Below, one piece after another: positions 60,969 to 64,000 of a stretch of DNA of 64,000 nucleotides (the stretch's first letter is position 1; each line of letters starts with the position of its first letter). The stretch comes from Oligoflexales bacterium. Its GTDB lineage: Bacteria > Bdellovibrionota_B > Oligoflexia > Oligoflexales > RGVZ01. Below the pieces are notes generated by a model, which was given only the letters and a program-made list of their open reading frames with translations, did no database searches and was not told the DNA's origin. Where the stretch lies: contig CANLUT010000003.1 in NCBI GenBank assembly GCA_947494335.1, positions 186,001 through 250,000 of the forward strand, given 5' to 3'. A program made the position numbers and the translations under genes.

Positions 60969-63900
60969 TGCTACTCTCAATACCACCTGTGAGGGAAATG
61001 CTATCATGAAGGCTATACTCTGACGACACCTTAAGCGTGGTTTGATCAACCTTTAGAATGACGTCAAAGTCGTCCGTAATGTTGAGTGGAAGATTGAAAC
61101 GAGCAACAGGTGTTCCACCCTCCGGAGCATAAGTGTCGATATAAACCTGCCGTATGACATTTTGTCCTGACAGATCGAATATTTTCTGGACAGTGTCTTC
61201 AACCTGTCCAGCTAGGAGGTTTAAGGCTTCAGCCGCAGCTGCAGATTCGGAGGTGTTTCTCCCCGACTGTGCATCTGGAAGTGATCCGCGGCTTAATAAT
61301 CCAATAATTTCCATTTTTGAAAGAGCCTGTCCGTCGGGTCTGGTTGCCGGATCGACGGTGAAATCTATCATGGGTGAGCTTGCGCGTCCCGAGATATTAA
61401 TAGCAACCCGATATGATGCGACATCACTGGTCGCAGAAATATCCAGAGATGGGTCTACCTGAATTGGATCATCAAAGTTGATAAGACCTCGCTTTATCTC
61501 GAAATCGCGTTTGTAAAAAAATCGTCCTTTTGGAATGTCAACCAGGCCGATAATACTCGGTGTTAGGTTATTGCCTGAGATTCGAAGGTCGGTCGAGAGC
61601 TCTGCTTGAACTGAACGACTGGAAAAAGAAATTGAGCGTTCAGCTCCAATGTTTATATCGAGATTGACTGTTGGAGTAATAGATTCTGTGCTATCTCCTG
61701 TCGATTGAGATCGTAAGCCTTCGATGATGGCTTCACGAAGATCAAAGTCTCGATTGGACCTGGCGCGACGAATGACCACTCTACCGGCTGCCGTCCAAGG
61801 CCGTGCGGTACCGGAAATCTTAATCTGACCATCAATAGACGAGTCAAAGTATTTTACGATCGGAAATGGATATAGAAATGCAGCGTTCTCAAGATTGATC
61901 GACAGATCGGTATCTTCGCCTGAACCTGGTCTGGCGATGAATCCATTGGCTGCGATGACTCCATTGCCCTTATTCGCTCGGAATCGTCGGATGTAGACAC
62001 CATCGTATTTGATATTTGCATTAAGTTCGATATTTTGAAATGTAGGTCGAAATCCAAGAAGTCCAAGGTCCATTGATCGGGACTCTGTATCTACATTTCC
62101 GACATTGATATCGACATTAGGCTTTTCAGTTGACCCTGTGATGGCTCCGTTTATTGCGAGGGACCCAGATGCCGTCTCGACATCAGAGATAAATAGCTTC
62201 AGAGCTTCAATGTCCATTTTTCCATTGATCAAGACGCCTAAGTGATGTGGCGGACGATGGTCGCGAAGTCCAAATCTTAGCTCTCCGAAGGAACTGCTTA
62301 TTGTTAGTGGAAGATTGTCCGCTGCGACCCAGGAATTCCCACTGAAATAGATGCGTGATGCATGAGCCGAGCGGAAGTCAAATCTTTGCCCGTTTCCTGA
62401 TCCTGAAGAGTAGTACCTGATCCGTAAATCCTTTAAATCAAGCTCGCCTTTGCTTTCCCACCACCGATCCATTCTCCCCTGTAGTGTCCAGGTAGCTGTA
62501 AGATAGGCATAGTTTCTGGCGTCTTGAGACATGACAGATGGAAGCCATGGTCGAAAATCCGCGTTACGCGCGGAGATATACCAGCTAAAGGGAATCTCGT
62601 CCTTGCTGAAATCGAGATTGATACGAGCTTTCAGTGCGCTACCACCTTGCTCAGCCATGATGTCAAGCTTACCGCCGTCAACTACGATTGAGGATACAAT
62701 GTCACTAACCGGGTTATTTGTGATTTTTGTTTTCGACGTCCTTAGACGGGCGATTCCAGTTTGTTTGCTGAGATTTCCAGCAAATTTAAAGTCGCCCGCT
62801 GTTTGGGCAGATATCCCATATTCTGCAGCATATCGTCCGACAATGGGAATGAGTCTAATCTCGTCGCCTGCTCCGGATATCGGTGTCAGTTTGCCCTCGA
62901 TCTCGAAACGATCTTTCTTTCCTAAGCCCAATTCGGTAAGAATATCTCCGGGATTTTTGCTTTCCGAGCGAACGTGATTGAACTTAATGTCGGCTTTGGT
63001 ACCTGCGGTAAGAATTTCAAGATTATCGGTAGCAAGTCCAGTGTCTGTTCCCTTTATGGTTCCTTTCAGAGATTTACCATAGAAATAATTCCTGTCTCTG
63101 GCATTTTCAATGTCCAGGTCAAGAGTCCCTTGCCAGGTTAACGGCTCCAATGCCGGTCCTTTCATTTTGATATCCGCTGAGCGCACGACAAACTCTAAAG
63201 ACTGCTTGTCATCGGTGATGTCTCGTATCATAGATCCGATCACTCCGTGGTCGACCATCCTTGCGTTAGCTGAGAAGTCGATAGTCAAGTCGTCATCGAA
63301 AGTGAGTTTGCCAGACGGACTAATTAGATTTCCGCCACCATCAAATCTGATTTTGAAATCCTTCCATTCAAGGAATTCATCGTGCACTGTAAGCTTTGCG
63401 TTCATGTCTCCCACTGCTGTGCTACCAATAACAGTGTCACTGATCTTTGTCTCGACGTCGACTTTCACGTTATCGTAAGCTCCGTGTATCCTCGTCTGCA
63501 TGGCTCCACGTCCAGCCAGCGACGCTTGGGCAAAGTATGCCAATGGTGATGGATTGAACTCGTCAGATCGCAGCAAAATATCTAGACCAGATTTTGGGTC
63601 AAATGATGTGACGCCCGACATATTGAGAGAAAATCTTCCAGTTTTTGCAGGTCCGTAACAGTGACCCGCGCCCCTGTTGATCTGCAGTTCATTGGAATCC
63701 ACTTTTAGTAATAGATCCAGATCACAAGTTGGTGAGTTCGGGTGTCGAGCGTGAGCATAGTCAAGGCTTGGGGTTTTAAAGTCTTTTAGCTGAGTGGCGG
63801 CCTGCACAGTCATTAAAAATGGATCACCCGTTCCGGTTATCGCGAGTAGAGGACTCGTCATGTGGAAATTGAGCACATCAAAATCGACATTAAAAATTCC

Positions 63901-64000
63901 AAGTAGATCCTTAAACGGAAGATCTGTTGGTGTCAGCTTGAAGTCGAAGGGAACCACCTTATCAAAGCCGATAGACCCAGAACCCGTCGCGACGGTCTTT
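60883..64000 (-). CDS. tamB: TamB-like translocation/assembly protein, partial
   Basis: This is the C-terminal 1038 residues of a long protein running off the right edge; the frame is open to base 64000, so the GTG at 63957 is not the true start. It consists of repeated beta-strand units, as in AsmA/TamB-type lipid-transfer grooves. The C-terminal DUF490 (TamB) domain is clear near 700-1000, with LSKMEIIGLLSRGSLPDAQSG, LDISATSDVASYRVAINISGRASSP and a final TLKVSSEYSLHDSISLTGGIE. TamB bridges the membranes. It is first in order and its end overlaps the Omp85 gene. Confidence 0.9.
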   Translation of the reverse strand, partial: KTVATGSGSIGFDKVVPFDFKLTPTDLPFKDLLGIFNVDFDVLNFHMTSPLLAITGTGDPFLMTVQAATQLKDFKTPSLDYAHARHPNSPTCDLDLLLKVDSNELQINRGAGHCYGPAKTGRFSLNMSGVTSFDPKSGLDILLRSDEFNPSPLAYFAQASLAGRGAMQTRIHGAYDNVKVDVETKISDTVIGSTAVGDMNAKLTVHDEFLEWKDFKIRFDGGGNLISPSGKLTFDDDLTIDFSANARMVDHGVIGSMIRDITDDKQSLEFVVRSADIKMKGPALEPLTWQGTLDLDIENARDRNYFYGKSLKGTIKGTDTGLATDNLEILTAGTKADIKFNHVRSESKNPGDILTELGLGKKDRFEIEGKLTPISGAGDEIRLIPIVGRYAAEYGISAQTAGDFKFAGNLSKQTGIARLRTSKTKITNNPVSDIVSSIVVDGGKLDIMAEQGGSALKARINLDFSKDEIPFSWYISARNADFRPWLPSVMSQDARNYAYLTATWTLQGRMDRWWESKGELDLKDLRIRYYSSGSGNGQRFDFRSAHASRIYFSGNSWVAADNLPLTISSSFGELRFGLRDHRPPHHLGVLINGKMDIEALKLFISDVETASGSLAINGAITGSTEKPNVDINVGNVDTESRSMDLGLLGFRPTFQNIELNANIKYDGVYIRRFRANKGNGVIAANGFIARPGSGEDTDLSINLENAAFLYPFPIVKYFDSSIDGQIKISGTARPWTAAGRVVIRRARSNRDFDLREAIIEGLRSQSTGDSTESITPTVNLDINIGAERSISFSSRSVQAELSTDLRISGNNLTPSIIGLVDIPKGRFFYKRDFEIKRGLINFDDPIQVDPSLDISATSDVASYRVAINISGRASSPMIDFTVDPATRPDGQALSKMEIIGLLSRGSLPDAQSGRNTSESAAAAEALNLLAGQVEDTVQKIFDLSGQNVIRQVYIDTYAPEGGTPVARFNLPLNITDDFDVILKVDQTTLKVSSEYSLHDSISLTGGIESSNDQSGVSSKGSGAPADTGVDLKFKFAFP

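Noticed and set aside
1-64000. CRISPR arrays, insertion sequences, prophage or integron
   Set aside because: No regularly spaced repeats, transposase, integrase or phage structural gene was seen.

Overview
This window looks like ordinary chromosome from a Gram-negative, diderm bacterium at roughly mid GC. It carries an Omp85 barrel protein with TamB, BamD, TolQRAB, many signal peptides and lipoboxes, and a PBP1-type transglycosylase. Several families seen here (DUF4360-like secreted proteins, a DUF6311-like membrane protein, a PilZ protein, many unassigned lipoproteins) fit a Bdellovibrionota/Oligoflexia-type lineage. That placement is inference; there is no rRNA to confirm it. I see no IS element, prophage, CRISPR array or integrase. 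Genes are tightly packed and several convergent pairs touch or overlap at their stop codons.

Layout. 1-9 kb: end of a YeiH-type transporter, an unassigned lipoprotein, oligoribonuclease, a DsbA-like oxidoreductase, a choloylglycine-hydrolase-type amidase, and a coupled secreted protein / lipoprotein hydrolase pair. 9-16 kb: PilZ protein, an operon of a RecQ-like protein with lost motor motifs, an MBL hydrolase and a thioredoxin-fold protein, aspartokinase, and a permuted ATP-grasp-like protein. 16-20 kb: class I ribonucleotide reductase nrdA-nrdB with a promoter and candidate NrdR boxes. 20-25 kb: a histidine-kinase homologue without its phospho-acceptor histidine, a ClpP paralogue, tRNA-Leu(CAG), an ABC exporter and a PPP-type phosphatase. 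25-34 kb: etfBA, a LysM lytic transglycosylase, a TonB-like protein and small secreted proteins. 34-39 kb: bamD, a PBP1-like protein with an intact glycosyltransferase but eroded transpeptidase, and a MORN-repeat protein, all colinear. 39-47 kb: a polytopic membrane protein, a glycosyltransferase-methyltransferase fusion, an LEA14-like lipoprotein, and a coupled set of pseudouridine synthase, DPPY methyltransferase and MazG-like pyrophosphatase. 47-54 kb: tolQRAB behind a good sigma70-like promoter, a DUF962/Mpo1 protein, a Lys/Ala/Pro-rich small lipoprotein, and fabG-fabH. 54-64 kb: a large HEAT-like protein ending in a HEPN-type RNRAAH motif, a secreted protein, and the envelope pair tamB (running off the right edge) then an Omp85 protein.

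The main theme is envelope biogenesis: BamD, Omp85/TamB, Tol, peptidoglycan enzymes and lipoproteins. The most unusual content is three proteins from catalytic families that have lost defining residues (RecQ-like, histidine kinase-like, PBP1-like), a HEAT-HEPN protein next to a 9-bp inverted repeat, a GT2-methyltransferase fusion, and the RluA-methylase-MazG gene set. All family calls come from reading motifs by eye; no database search was run.
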